Source of the DNA: Chitinophagaceae bacterium
Lineage (GTDB): Bacteria; Bacteroidota; Bacteroidia; Chitinophagales; Chitinophagaceae
Assembly: GCA_016721725.1 (NCBI GenBank)
Contig: JADKHN010000001.1
Coordinates: 496,001-560,000, forward strand
Length of the DNA: 64,000 bases
Reading direction: 5' to 3'
Below are positions 55,816-64,000 of the stretch, one piece after another (positions within the stretch are counted from its first letter, which is position 1; every line of letters begins with the position of its first letter). A program made the translations under genes and the position numbers. Under the pieces are notes generated by a model that was given only the letters and a program-made list of their open reading frames with translations, was not told the origin of the DNA and searched no databases.

Positions 55816-56379
55816 ATGAAGACAACCCTGGCCCTGTTTTCCCTCCTTTTACTCTCTACGGCTTCCCTCTTTGCCCAATCCAAATTTCCTCCGCTGGACA
55901 AATCCCCGCTGGATATGAGTTATTATCCTGCCGGATACCCGGTACTGAAGATACAGGACAAAGCCAGCGAACCATTGGTGGCCAGGGTCATATTCAGCCG
56001 GCCGCAAAAAGGCAACCGCGTGATCTTCGGAGAACTGGTTGAATACGGAAAGGTCTGGCGTTTAGGGGCCAATGAGGCGACTGAGATCGAATTCTTTCAG
56101 CACGTGAAGATCGGTGGTAAAAAGATCAAAAAGGGTCGTTACACGCTGTACTGCATCCCTTATGCGGATAAATGGACCCTGATCCTGAATAAGGACACCG
56201 ATACCTGGGGTTCCTTCAAGTACGATGAAAAGAAAGACCTGGTAAGGATCGATCTTCCTGTTCAGAAACAACCCGAAATACTGGATGCCTTTGTGATGGC
56301 TTTTGAAAGATCGCCTGTCGGAATGAACCTGTTGATCGCCTGGGATGACCTGAGGGTCAGTCTGCCCATCAGCTTTTGA
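55816..56379 (+). CDS. secreted DUF2911 protein
   Basis: The 187-residue protein has a signal peptide (about residues 1-20, ending SLFAQ). The DUF2911 domain follows, marked by VARVIFSRPQKGNRVIFGELVEYGKVWRLGANEATEIEF and GGKKIKKGRYTLYCIP. This family is common in Bacteroidota and its function is unknown; it is likely periplasmic. The ATG stands before the signal peptide. It is followed 45 bases later by asnB, without an obvious terminator. Confidence 0.92.
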   Translation: MKTTLALFSLLLLSTASLFAQSKFPPLDKSPLDMSYYPAGYPVLKIQDKASEPLVARVIFSRPQKGNRVIFGELVEYGKVWRLGANEATEIEFFQHVKIGGKKIKKGRYTLYCIPYADKWTLILNKDTDTWGSFKYDEKKDLVRIDLPVQKQPEILDAFVMAFERSPVGMNLLIAWDDLRVSLPISF

Positions 56380-56424
56380 TCCATCCTTTTTTTCTCCCCC
56401 GGTTAAAATACGGATATTTACATC

Positions 56425-58314
56425 ATGTGCGGAATAGCCGGTATTCTTATTGCCAATCAGGTTTCGGGTGCCGAAAACAGCCGCCACTATCTTCAGCTCC
56501 TGGAAAACATGACCAACGCCCTCTCACACCGCGGTCCGGATGGAGAGGGAAGCTGGATCAACGAACAACAGGATGTACTGCTGGGCCATCGGCGACTGAC
56601 CATCATCGATCCTTCTGAACAGGCCGCACAACCCATGCATTACCTCGGCCGCTATTCCATCACCCACAATGGCGAGATCTACAATTACCGCGAGCTCAGG
56701 ACGACACTGGAACAAAAAGGTTATTCCTTCCGTTCCAGATCCGATACGGAAGTGATCCTTGCCGCTTATGATTACTGGAAGGATAACTGCCTCGTGCATT
56801 TCGACGGCATGTTCGCATTCGCCATCTGGGACCAGCAGGAACAGGTTCTTTTCGCCGCCCGTGACCGGTTCGGAGAAAAACCATTTTATTACTACCAGGA
56901 TGAGGAGCATTTCCTTTTCGCCAGTGAAATGAAAGCCCTTTGGGCCGCGGGGGTGGACCGTTCCATTGAGGAAAAAATGATGCTGAACTACCTCACCCTG
57001 GGGCATGTTCAGAACCCGCTGGATAAGGAACAAACCTTTTTCAAGAACATCTATTCACTTCCTCCCGCGCATATCCTGAAATGCAGGATGAATGATTTTC
57101 CATCCCGGATTCATCCTTACTGGAAACTCAATAAAGAGACCCGGATCGAGATAACGTCCAGGGACGCCACCGACCGGTTCAATGACCTGCTCGGCAAAAG
57201 CGTGACCCGGAGATTACGCAGCGATGTATCCCTCGGAGCTTCATTAAGCGGCGGACTGGACAGCAGCTCCATTGTTTCGTTCATGACCGAGAACAGTTCA
57301 CAGCCCGGCTTTCCATTTCCCCAGGGCCGGATACCCGTATTCTCCGCCGTCTTTCCGGGATTTGCCCGGGACGAATCCGGCAGGATCAACCAGCTCGCAT
57401 CGGCATTCAACCTGGAAAGCCACCAAATACAACCTGGCATAACAGGATTGATCAGCGAATTTGAAAAACTCTGTTATCACCAGGAAGAACCCTTTCAATC
57501 CTCCGGTATTTATGCGCAGTTCAAAGTGTTTGAACTGGCCAAAACACAAGGTGTAAAAGTATTGCTTGATGGACAGGGTGCGGATGAGATACTGGCCGGA
57601 TATCCCAGGTATATCCATTGGTACCTGCAGGAAGTACTGAGCAGGCACAAACTCGGCGCCACCGAGAAAGAAAAGAAATTATTGCTGAAGAACCATTACA
57701 GTTTCCGCTGGAACATCAAGAACATAATGGCGGCTTTTTTACCGGCGCACGCGGCCATCCAGCTCGAAAAGAACGAATACCGCCGCATCACACACGACCC
57801 GAATATCAGCCCTGATTTCATCAAGTCGCTGGTGGGCCATGAATGGGAAGGCATACACAAACCCATCGTCACCAAACTGAATGACATCCTTTATTTCAAT
57901 ACGGTTGAAATGGGACTGGAAGAATTGCTTCGTTTCGCCGACCGTAACAGCATGGCCCATGGCCTGGAACTGCGCCTTCCATTCCTGAACCACGAGCTGG
58001 TGGAATTCGTATTTTCCCTTCCTTCCCAATTGAAGATCCATGAGGGATATACCAAATGGCTCTTGCGAAAGGCCCGGACGGATAAGATCCCCGCCGAAGT
58101 GGCCTGGAACACGGAAAAGATCGGTTTTGAAACGCCCCAGCAACAATGGATGCAGGACCCGGCCCTGATCGATTTCATCCAGGAATCCCGGCGCAAACTG
58201 GTGACAGCCGGTATGCTGGCGCCTTCGGTGCTCCAGAAAAAGATCATACCCAAGCCGGCTTATGATGAAAACAACCAGGACTGGCGTTACCTGACCGCAT
58301 CCCAATTCATTTAA
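56425..58314 (+). CDS. asnB: glutamine-hydrolysing asparagine synthetase
   Basis: AsnB makes asparagine from aspartate, ATP and glutamine. The 629-residue protein has the N-terminal glutaminase domain with the nucleophile Cys2 (MCGIAGIL), SHRGPDGEG and YNYRELR. The synthetase domain has the PP-loop SLSGGLDSSSIVSF near residue 275 and the LDGQGADEILAGYPRY segment. The length fits the longer AsnB forms, which are also found in surface polysaccharide or peptide clusters. No such cluster is seen here, so a housekeeping role is likely. Confidence 0.96.
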   Translation: MCGIAGILIANQVSGAENSRHYLQLLENMTNALSHRGPDGEGSWINEQQDVLLGHRRLTIIDPSEQAAQPMHYLGRYSITHNGEIYNYRELRTTLEQKGYSFRSRSDTEVILAAYDYWKDNCLVHFDGMFAFAIWDQQEQVLFAARDRFGEKPFYYYQDEEHFLFASEMKALWAAGVDRSIEEKMMLNYLTLGHVQNPLDKEQTFFKNIYSLPPAHILKCRMNDFPSRIHPYWKLNKETRIEITSRDATDRFNDLLGKSVTRRLRSDVSLGASLSGGLDSSSIVSFMTENSSQPGFPFPQGRIPVFSAVFPGFARDESGRINQLASAFNLESHQIQPGITGLISEFEKLCYHQEEPFQSSGIYAQFKVFELAKTQGVKVLLDGQGADEILAGYPRYIHWYLQEVLSRHKLGATEKEKKLLLKNHYSFRWNIKNIMAAFLPAHAAIQLEKNEYRRITHDPNISPDFIKSLVGHEWEGIHKPIVTKLNDILYFNTVEMGLEELLRFADRNSMAHGLELRLPFLNHELVEFVFSLPSQLKIHEGYTKWLLRKARTDKIPAEVAWNTEKIGFETPQQQWMQDPALIDFIQESRRKLVTAGMLAPSVLQKKIIPKPAYDENNQDWRYLTASQFI

Positions 58315-58367
58315 GAGCATAAAATTCCTCACCTTTGCCATCTTACTCATATCAATAACAACCAACG

Positions 58368-59508
58368 ATGAAAGCAGCCACCAAGTTCATTCATGCCGGC
58401 GCAGTACCCGATCCTTCCACCGGCGCCATCATGACCCCCATCTATCAAACCAGCACCTATGTACAGGAAGCGCCGGGAAAGAACAAAGGGATATGAATAC
58501 GCCCGCAGCCAAAATCCTACGAGAAAAGCATTGGAAGACGCGCTGGCCATCATTGAGAACGGACGCTTTGGACTGGCTTTCAGCAGCGGTGTAGCCGCAA
58601 CCGACAGTGTAATGAAATTATTGAACCCCGGCGATGAAGTGATCGCGGCAAATGATATGTACGGCGGCAGTTACCGGCTCTTCACCAAGGTATGGGAAAG
58701 GTATGGGATCAAATTCAGTTATGTGGATACCACGGATCCGGAGAACGTCAAGAAGGCCATCACCCCCGCTACTAAACTGATCTGGGTGGAAACACCCACC
58801 AACCCGCTGATGAACATCACCGATATAGCGGCCATGTCGGCATTGGCCAGATCAGCCCATGCGCTGTTATGCGTCGACAATACTTTCGCCTCGCCCTACC
58901 TGCAAAATCCGCTCGACCTGGGCGCCGATATCGTCATGCATTCCTCCACCAAATACCTGGGCGGGCACAGCGACTTGATCCAGGGCGCGCTGATCATGAA
59001 TGATGAAGGGCTCCGGGAAAAACTCTATTTCATACAAAAAAGTTGTGGCGCTGTACCGGGCCCGATGGATTGCTTCCTGGTACTCCGGGGGATCAAGACC
59101 CTGCATGTGCGGATGAGGCAGCATTGCGAGAACGGCCGTAAGATCGCCCACTGGCTGCGCAACCATCCCAAAGTGGCCCGGGTGTACTGGCCGGGATTCG
59201 AAGACAGCAAAGGATTTGCCGTTGCCAGCAAACAGATGCGTGATTTTGGCGGGATGATCAGTTTTGAACTGAAGAATGATGCCGAGGCGGAAGTGATGCG
59301 GGTGCTTTCCTCCACCCATCTTTTTTCGCTGGCCGAAAGTCTGGGCGGAGTGGAAAGCCTGATCAACCACCCGGCCAGTATGACTCACGCCAGCATACCC
59401 CGGGAAGAAAGGATCAAAAACGGTTTGAGTGACGGCCTCATTCGATTAAGTGTCGGTATTGAAGACGCCGATGACCTGATCGCCGACCTGGAAACCGCCA
59501 TTGGATAA
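58368..59508 (+). pseudogene. Cys/Met-metabolism PLP enzyme (cystathionine gamma-synthase/lyase type), frameshifted near its start
   Basis: The ATG at 58368 opens KAATKFIHAGAVPDPST, TPIYQTSTYVQEAPGKNK, then stops at 58494-58496. In the next frame the sequence continues GYEYARSQNPTRKALEDAL to 59508. Removing one G from the GGG at 58488-58490 joins both into about 379 residues, the normal size of the family. The rest is intact, with the PLP lysine in SSTKYLGGHSD and SRSQNPTR-type substrate residues. Such enzymes make or split cystathionine in methionine and cysteine metabolism; which reaction cannot be told from sequence. If the extra G is real, only a truncated protein from 58459 could be made. 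Confidence 0.9.
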
Positions 59509-59512
59509 TGAT

Positions 59513-59749
59513 ATGGACATCTTTGTAGAGATCATCGGCTGGATCGGCGCGGTACTGATCGTCGGGGCCTATTTCCTGAATATCAACGGCAGGATGAAAA
59601 GCGATGCCCCGGCTTATATCTTCAGCAACCTATTAGGCGGGGTCTTCTTCACCATCAATACCCTGGTTCACCATGCCTACCCATCCATGCTGGTGAACAT
59701 CATCTGGGTGCTGATCGCTATAGCCGCATTACTTAAGAAAGACAAATAA
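59513..59749 (+). CDS. small membrane protein, CBU_0592-like
   Basis: A 78-residue protein with three hydrophobic segments: IIGWIGAVLIVGAYFLNI, YIFSNLLGGVFFTINTLVHHAYP and MLVNIIWVLIAIAALL. The pattern and size match the small CBU_0592-like integral membrane family, whose function is unknown. I chose the ATG at 59513 over the TTG at 59501, which lies inside the preceding gene. It is packed between the PLP-enzyme gene and the TIGR02757 gene with gaps of four and twelve bases. Confidence 0.8.
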   Translation: MDIFVEIIGWIGAVLIVGAYFLNINGRMKSDAPAYIFSNLLGGVFFTINTLVHHAYPSMLVNIIWVLIAIAALLKKDK

Positions 59750-59761
59750 AATCTCACGCTA

Positions 59762-60544
59762 TTGCTGATCCGTATCAAGAAGGATTTTGACGCCAAGGTC
59801 GAATTATACAACCGGCCGGCCTTTATCGGTGGCGACCCTATATCCATTCCGAGGCTGTTCAACAACAAACAGGATATCGAGATCGCCGGCCTGTTCGCCG
59901 CGATATTCTCCTGGGGAAACCGGACCACCATCATCAATAAAAGCCGCGAACTGATGGAGTTGATGGAGATGGCTCCTCATGATTTTTGCATGAAGGCCGG
60001 TACGGCGGAATTGAAAAAACTGCTCCGGTTCAAACACCGCACATTCAATGCCACCGACCTGCTCTATTTCGTGGAGTTCTTCCGATTTCATTACAGCAGG
60101 TACGATTCGCTTGAATCCGCCTTCACCCTGGGGATGAAAAAGAACGATGAAACGGTTGAACAGGCGCTGAACGGATTTTACCATTACTTTTTTTCCCTGC
60201 CCGATATACCTGAAAGGACCCGGAAACATATCGCCGCGCCGGAAAAAAAGTCCTCCTGTAAAAGGCTGAACATGTACCTGCGCTGGATGGTGCGTAACGA
60301 TGAGTCGGGCGTTGACCTGGGACTTTGGAAGAAGATCTCACCGGCTCAACTGGTTTGTCCCATTGATGTTCATGTGGCCCGTGTAGCCCGGAGGTACGGA
60401 TTGCTCACCCGTAAGCCGCTGGACTGGCAGGCCGCGCTGGAACTGACCGGGTTTTTGCGTACTTTAGACAGGAAGGACCCCGTTAAATACGATTTCGCCC
60501 TGTTTGGTGCCGGGGTGATGGAAAACCGGAAGCCTGAAAAATGA
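59762..60544 (+). CDS. TIGR02757/DUF2400-family protein
   Basis: The 260-residue protein has the family marks: YNRPAFIGGDPISIPRLFNNKQDIEIAGLFAAIFSWGNR near the start, CKRLNMYLRWMVRNDESGVDLGLW in the middle, and PIDVHVARVARRYGLL near the end. Its helical core is similar to HhH-type DNA glycosylases, so a nucleic-acid role is possible but not shown. The start is a TTG at 59762; no ATG precedes the conserved part. It is part of a tight run of small genes (58368-60875). Confidence 0.9.
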   Translation: MLIRIKKDFDAKVELYNRPAFIGGDPISIPRLFNNKQDIEIAGLFAAIFSWGNRTTIINKSRELMELMEMAPHDFCMKAGTAELKKLLRFKHRTFNATDLLYFVEFFRFHYSRYDSLESAFTLGMKKNDETVEQALNGFYHYFFSLPDIPERTRKHIAAPEKKSSCKRLNMYLRWMVRNDESGVDLGLWKKISPAQLVCPIDVHVARVARRYGLLTRKPLDWQAALELTGFLRTLDRKDPVKYDFALFGAGVMENRKPEK

Positions 60545-60551
60545 ACGCCCG

Positions 60552-60875
60552 ATGGATACCACCGAACTCTCCCTTGGTTTGAATAAGGACCTGCAGCTGG
60601 CCTTGCCGGAAACCCTTTCCTATACAGAGATCGTGGAGAGACTAACGGACTATTTCAACGACCTGGTCAAACATGATTTTGAAAAACTGGTGGCCTATCT
60701 CTACCGGATCGATGTGAACGAACAAAAGCTCCGATCCTTATTACAACATTTCCCGGACCAGGACGCCGGGAAGATCATCGCGATGCTGGTGATAGAGAGG
60801 CAGGAAGAGAAAATAAAAAGCCGGGCACAATTCAGGCCAACTGAAAACAAAGATGATGAAGAGGAAAAATGGTAA
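60552..60875 (+). CDS. small conserved protein of unknown function
   Basis: A 107-residue acidic protein without signal peptide or membrane segment. The visible pattern is helical: LSYTEIVERLTDYFNDLVKHDFEKLVAYLYRIDVNEQKLRSLL, then a charged tail rich in Glu and Asp. I do not recognise a named family. It starts seven bases after the TIGR02757 gene and ends five bases before the convergent fatty acid hydroxylase gene, so it is the last gene of the run. Confidence 0.78.
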   Translation: MDTTELSLGLNKDLQLALPETLSYTEIVERLTDYFNDLVKHDFEKLVAYLYRIDVNEQKLRSLLQHFPDQDAGKIIAMLVIERQEEKIKSRAQFRPTENKDDEEEKW

Positions 60876-60880
60876 AGGGG

Positions 60881-61591
60881 TTATGACTGTTCCTGTATTT
60901 CCCTTTTGTTCGTTTGTTTGGAAAACATCAGCTCCTGCACTTTTTCCTTATCCTCTTTTTCTTTCCCCAGGTCGAACATCGTACCGAATACATGGTCCCA
61001 TAAAGTAGAAGAGACACCGAAACCCAATTCCGTATTCTTGTAGTGATGCAGGTGATGATTACGCCATAAGGGTTTCATCCATTTGAACGGGGGGTTCCAG
61101 GCATGAATGGCGTAATGCATGGAGCCATAAGCGAGGTATCCCAGCAGAAAGCCCGGGAAGAAAGCATAAACGTATTGGCCGGCATCGAACAATTGTGCGA
61201 TACCAAAGAACAGGATAAAGAATACGGAGGCGATGATCAGGCTGGGAACAGGGGGCATGAACAGCCTTTCTTTGTCGCGGGGATATTCATGGTGGTTTCC
61301 GTGGATCAGGTAAACGAATTTTTTCGCCCTTTCACTTTCCGCGAAATAAGGGAACGCGAAGCGATGGATCAGGTATTCGAACAGCGACCAAACGAACATA
61401 CCCGAGAGGAATGCGAAAAAGATACGGCCTGTATTGAAACCCAATGCACTGTTGCTATAATAGAGCATGATGCAGATGATGGGGGTATATAAGCCCCAGA
61501 TCACCAGCGGGTGAGTTTTGGTCAGGTGCTCCAGGTACTGATTGTTGAATAAGCGGGCCTGCCCTTTGTTATGAATTTTTTCGAACTTCAT
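60881..61591 (-). CDS. sterol desaturase/fatty acid hydroxylase-family membrane protein
   Basis: The 236-residue membrane protein has four hydrophobic segments and the di-iron histidine set: FEYLIHRFAF, IHGNHHEYPRDKER, SMHYAIH and RNHHLHHYK. The order and the YPRDKER sequence resemble fatty acid 2-hydroxylases, which hydroxylate lipid acyl chains. Hydroxylated lipids are frequent in Bacteroidota, so a membrane-lipid role is plausible, though the substrate is unproven. A full -7 box (TAATTTTG) lies at 61607-61614. Confidence 0.93.
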   Translation of the reverse strand: MKFEKIHNKGQARLFNNQYLEHLTKTHPLVIWGLYTPIICIMLYYSNSALGFNTGRIFFAFLSGMFVWSLFEYLIHRFAFPYFAESERAKKFVYLIHGNHHEYPRDKERLFMPPVPSLIIASVFFILFFGIAQLFDAGQYVYAFFPGFLLGYLAYGSMHYAIHAWNPPFKWMKPLWRNHHLHHYKNTELGFGVSSTLWDHVFGTMFDLGKEKEDKEKVQELMFSKQTNKREIQEQS

Positions 61592-61606
61592 AATGAATAT
61601 CTAACC

Positions 61607-61614
61607 CAAAATTA
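61607..61614 (-). promoter_or_regulatory. promoter -7 box of the fatty acid hydroxylase gene
   Basis: TAATTTTG on the minus strand is a full match. The predicted start near 61600 is about nine bases before the ATG. Confidence 0.5.
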
Positions 61615-61699
61615 AAGAAAGTTTGCTCATTTACTAATTACCGGCCTGTTTTTCCTGGGTTTTTAATGGTTATTTTTACCGTTCAATCGTTAACATTTT

Positions 61700-62707
61700 A
61701 TGAAATTAGTCACATTTTTAAGGGAGGGCCACGACCAGCTCGCCCTGGTCATCGATGGAAAGCTTTACCTCACCGATGCATTACACCCCGATCTGCCGAT
61801 CAGCATGTCCATGTTCCTGAATTACTGGGAGGACATCATGCCCCTGGCCCTGGCTGTGGAGCAGCGCATCAAGGAGGGCATGGGTAAGTCGGTTCAAACC
61901 ATCCCCTTGGAAGAAGCGGAATTACTGGCCCCGGTTCCCCACCCCACCAGTTGCCGGGACGGATATGCCTTCCGTCAGCACGTAGCAGCGGCACGCCGTA
62001 ACCGCAAAGTGGACATGATCCCCGAATTCGACCAGTATCCCATCTTTTATTTCACCAACCACAACAGCATACAGGGACCGGGCGAAATTGTCTGTATGCC
62101 CGACCATTTTGAAAAGCTTGATTTTGAACTGGAAGCCGCCATTGTGATCTGCAAGCCCGGCCGGAACATTCCCGCTGCCGAAGCGGACGAATATATTGGC
62201 GGATTGATGATCATGAATGACATGAGCGCCAGGCGGTTACAAATGGAAGAGATGCTGCTGAACCTGGGACCCGCCAAAGGAAAGGATTTCGCCACGGTCA
62301 TCGGCCCGATGCTGGTGACCCTGGATGAACTGGAAGCATATGAAACGCCTTGTAAGGAGGGCCATACCGGGAAATCCTGGAACCTGCCGATGAAATGCTG
62401 GGTCAATGGCATCCAGGTCAGTGAAGGCAACCTGGGTGATATGGACTGGACCTTTGCTGAGATCGTCGAGCGTTGCAGTTACGGCGTTCAGCTGATGCCG
62501 GGCGATGTGATCGGTAGCGGCACGGTAGGAACCGGCTGTTTTTTAGAACTGAACGGCACAGGGAAATTAAATGATCCCAATTATACCGAGCAATGGTTGC
62601 AGGAAGGCGATGTGGTGGAGATGGAGATCGAGGGCCTGGGGAAACTGAGCAATACGATCGTGAGGGATGAGAGTGATTTTTCGATTTTGGCGTTGAAGAA
62701 AATATAG
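61700..62707 (+). CDS. fumarylacetoacetate hydrolase-family protein
   Basis: The 335-residue protein has the FAH fold (about residues 100-330). Metal-binding acidic residues are visible in LDFELEAAIVICKPGRNI and in GLMIMNDMSARRLQ. Further marks are AKGKDFATVIGPMLVTLDEL and MPGDVIGSGTVGTGC. Family members cleave or hydrate beta-diketo acids in aromatic and sugar acid breakdown. The N-terminal 90 residues are a small separate domain. No linked catabolic genes other than the flavin reductase gene downstream are seen, so the substrate is unknown. Confidence 0.93.
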   Translation: MKLVTFLREGHDQLALVIDGKLYLTDALHPDLPISMSMFLNYWEDIMPLALAVEQRIKEGMGKSVQTIPLEEAELLAPVPHPTSCRDGYAFRQHVAAARRNRKVDMIPEFDQYPIFYFTNHNSIQGPGEIVCMPDHFEKLDFELEAAIVICKPGRNIPAAEADEYIGGLMIMNDMSARRLQMEEMLLNLGPAKGKDFATVIGPMLVTLDELEAYETPCKEGHTGKSWNLPMKCWVNGIQVSEGNLGDMDWTFAEIVERCSYGVQLMPGDVIGSGTVGTGCFLELNGTGKLNDPNYTEQWLQEGDVVEMEIEGLGKLSNTIVRDESDFSILALKKI

Positions 62708-62793
62708 AACACAGATTTTTATGATGATTAAGATTGACGCAGATAGATCATAAAAATCATAACCAACATAATTATCTGCGTTCCTACCTATTC

Positions 62794-63675
62794 ATGCTGA
62801 TCAACCTGAAAGACCTCAAACCCGCCGACATCCAGAACTACCTGCAGCACGCGGTTGCGCCCCGTCCTATTTGTTTCGCCTCAACGATCGATAAGGAAGG
62901 CCAGGTGAACCTTTCTCCCTTCAGTTTTTTTAATTTATTCTCCTCCAACCCGCCGATCGTGGTCTTTTCTCCCGCGAGAAGGGTGCGCGACAATACCACC
63001 AAGCATACTTTGCAGAATGTGCTGGAGGTTCCTGAAGTGGTGATCAATATTGCTGATTATGACATGGTGCAACAGGTTAGTCTGAGCAGTTGCGAATACC
63101 CGAAAGAGGTGAACGAGTTTACCAAGGCCGGGTTTACGGAAGAGAAAGCCAACCTGGTGCGACCCCCGATGGTAAAAGAAAGCAAGATCAAATTGGAGTG
63201 CCGTGTACTCGAAGTGAAACCGCTGGGAACCGAAGGCGGTGCAGGCAATCTCGTCATATGCGAAGTGCTGTGCATGCATATTGATGAAAGCATACTGGAT
63301 GAGAATAATAAAATAGACCAGACTAAAATTCACCACATCGCCCGGCTGGGCGGCGACTGGTACTGCAAAGTGGATGAGCACAGTTTGTTCAAAGTGGCCA
63401 AGCCCAATACGCAACTGGGCATTGGTGTGGATTCCCTGCCGGAAGACATAAGAAACAGCAAAATATTAACGGGGAATAACCTGGGGCAACTGGCCAATGT
63501 AAATGAAATGCCCTTTATCGACCCGACGTTTAACGACGAACGGCTAAAGAACATCATCCAGTACTATTCCATCAACCCGGCCGAGATGGATGAAGAGCTG
63601 CACCGCTATGCCAAAGAATTACTGGATGCAGGTAAAGTGGCTGAGGCCTGGCAGGTGTTACTGGCGGATGATTAG
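62794..63675 (+). CDS. flavin reductase-family protein
   Basis: The 293-residue protein has the FMN-binding split-barrel domain (about residues 15-200). VAPRPICFASTIDKEGQVNLSPFSFFN is a typical flavin reductase-like opening, followed by NPPIVVFSPARRVRDNTTKHT. The C-terminal helical tail (about 235-293) is seen in a subgroup of Bacteroidota proteins. It may reduce flavin for an oxygenase or bind FMN for another role. I chose the ATG at 62794; the upstream frame from 62734 reads translated leader. It lies 86 bases after the FAH gene. Confidence 0.9.
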   Translation: MLINLKDLKPADIQNYLQHAVAPRPICFASTIDKEGQVNLSPFSFFNLFSSNPPIVVFSPARRVRDNTTKHTLQNVLEVPEVVINIADYDMVQQVSLSSCEYPKEVNEFTKAGFTEEKANLVRPPMVKESKIKLECRVLEVKPLGTEGGAGNLVICEVLCMHIDESILDENNKIDQTKIHHIARLGGDWYCKVDEHSLFKVAKPNTQLGIGVDSLPEDIRNSKILTGNNLGQLANVNEMPFIDPTFNDERLKNIIQYYSINPAEMDEELHRYAKELLDAGKVAEAWQVLLADD

Positions 63676-63722
63676 GCGGCAGACGGCATAGGTGTCAGAC
63701 GGCTCAAAGCCGTCAGACGCCT
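63675..63722. repeat. bipartite hairpin repeat
   Basis: AGGTGTC-A-GACGGCT-CAA-AGCCGTC-A-GACGCCT at 63690-63722, with one G:T in the outer stem, has exactly the design of the copies at 4100 and 42371. A partial left half (AGGCGGCAGACGGC) precedes it at 63674-63687. It lies between the stop codons of two convergent genes. Confidence 0.85.
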
Positions 63723-63726
63723 GTCT

Positions 63727-64000
63727 TTATTTTAGTCCCAGCCTCGCCATCAGCATTTCTTTCTTGGCCTTGCTCACGGATAGCTTCTCCCCGTTCTTCA
63801 AAACCACCTGTCCTCCATCCGTACGAAGGAACTGGGAAATGTACTTTATGTTCACCAGGGTGGAATGATGGATCCTCTGAAAGATCTCCGGCGGCAAGAG
63901 TTCTTCTACATCACCGAGGGTCCTTGAGATCAGCATTGTTTTTTTCCCGTCAATGAAGACCTTGGTATAAGCCCCTTCTGCATTGCAGTAAAGAATAGAA
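63727..64000 (-). CDS. LytTR-type response regulator, C-terminal part only
   Basis: The gene runs off the right edge of the window, so only its last 90 codons are seen. They make up most of a LytTR DNA-binding domain: ILYCNAEGAYTKVFIDGKK, then MLISRTLGDVEELLP, FQRIHHSTLVNIKYI and GGQVVLKNGEKLSVSKAKKEML. Such domains usually follow a receiver domain in a two-component regulator controlled by a histidine kinase of the LytS type. The receiver part is outside the window and its presence is inference. A frame beginning at the ATG at 63936 is not the true start. Confidence 0.9.
   Translation of the reverse strand, partial: SILYCNAEGAYTKVFIDGKKTMLISRTLGDVEELLPPEIFQRIHHSTLVNIKYISQFLRTDGGQVVLKNGEKLSVSKAKKEMLMARLGLK

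Noticed and set aside
58315..58367. SAM riboswitch before the Cys/Met-metabolism gene
   Set aside because: The gap is only 53 bases, too short for any known SAM riboswitch together with its expression platform.

Overview
The window looks like chromosomal DNA of a Bacteroidota bacterium, most likely family Chitinophagaceae. The evidence is a SusC/SusD pair, a DUF4369-TlpA thiol oxidoreductase, a short CarB without the allosteric domain, a ComEC without its metallo-beta-lactamase domain, many Bacteroidota-type promoter elements (TTG, about 20 bp, TAnnTTTG), almost no Shine-Dalgarno sequences and several TTG starts. GC content is near one half. No rRNA, tRNA, CRISPR array, integrase or insertion sequence is visible. 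The species assignment is inference.

Layout. 0-5.5 kb: two secreted proteins of unknown function, LutB, a broken polysaccharide-deacetylase-like gene carrying an in-frame hairpin repeat, and an EamA transporter. 5.5-13 kb: purH, comEC, a broken ORF6N gene set among short palindromic repeats, and carB. 13-17.8 kb: a MORN protein, an M23 peptidase, Bcp peroxidase, a small CxxCH lipoprotein, a tiny HExxH protein and birA. 17.9-24.4 kb: a long co-directional run rsfS-ftsH-lutC-GGCT-lpxH-unknown-mscS. 24.4-34 kb: a thioredoxin-like protein, a MerR regulator with an M23 peptidase, then alaS, a GNAT, a PDZ protein, gatB and TlpA. 34-38.9 kb: a SusD/SusC locus whose SusC is frameshifted. 39-49 kb: an RND exporter, recO, an amidohydrolase, prfA, a Gly/Gln-rich protein, tatC, rpiB and an M28 peptidase. 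49-64 kb: a deoxyhypusine-synthase-like gene, another M28 peptidase, sdpR-sdpI, an alpha/beta hydrolase, a periplasmic PepSY-like protein, AcpH-like and DUF2911 proteins, asnB, a frameshifted Cys/Met-metabolism PLP enzyme, TIGR02757, a fatty acid hydroxylase, FAH, a flavin reductase and the C-terminal end of a LytTR regulator.

Most genes are housekeeping: nucleotide synthesis (purH, carB), translation (alaS, gatB, prfA, rsfS), envelope (lpxH, M23 peptidases, tatC, SusCD) and proteolysis (ftsH, M28).

The least expected signal is in the repeats. One family of bipartite hairpins has outer arms, a single A:A mismatch, inner arms and a short loop. It occurs between genes at three places and once, as exactly 15 codons, inside the deacetylase-like gene. 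The ORF6N gene carries a perfect 47-bp palindrome and an in-frame amber codon, and hairpin repeats flank it on both sides. Three other genes (deacetylase-like, susC, PLP enzyme) are each broken by a one-base change in a short homopolymer. This fits either real decay or assembly error, and the sequence alone cannot decide between them.
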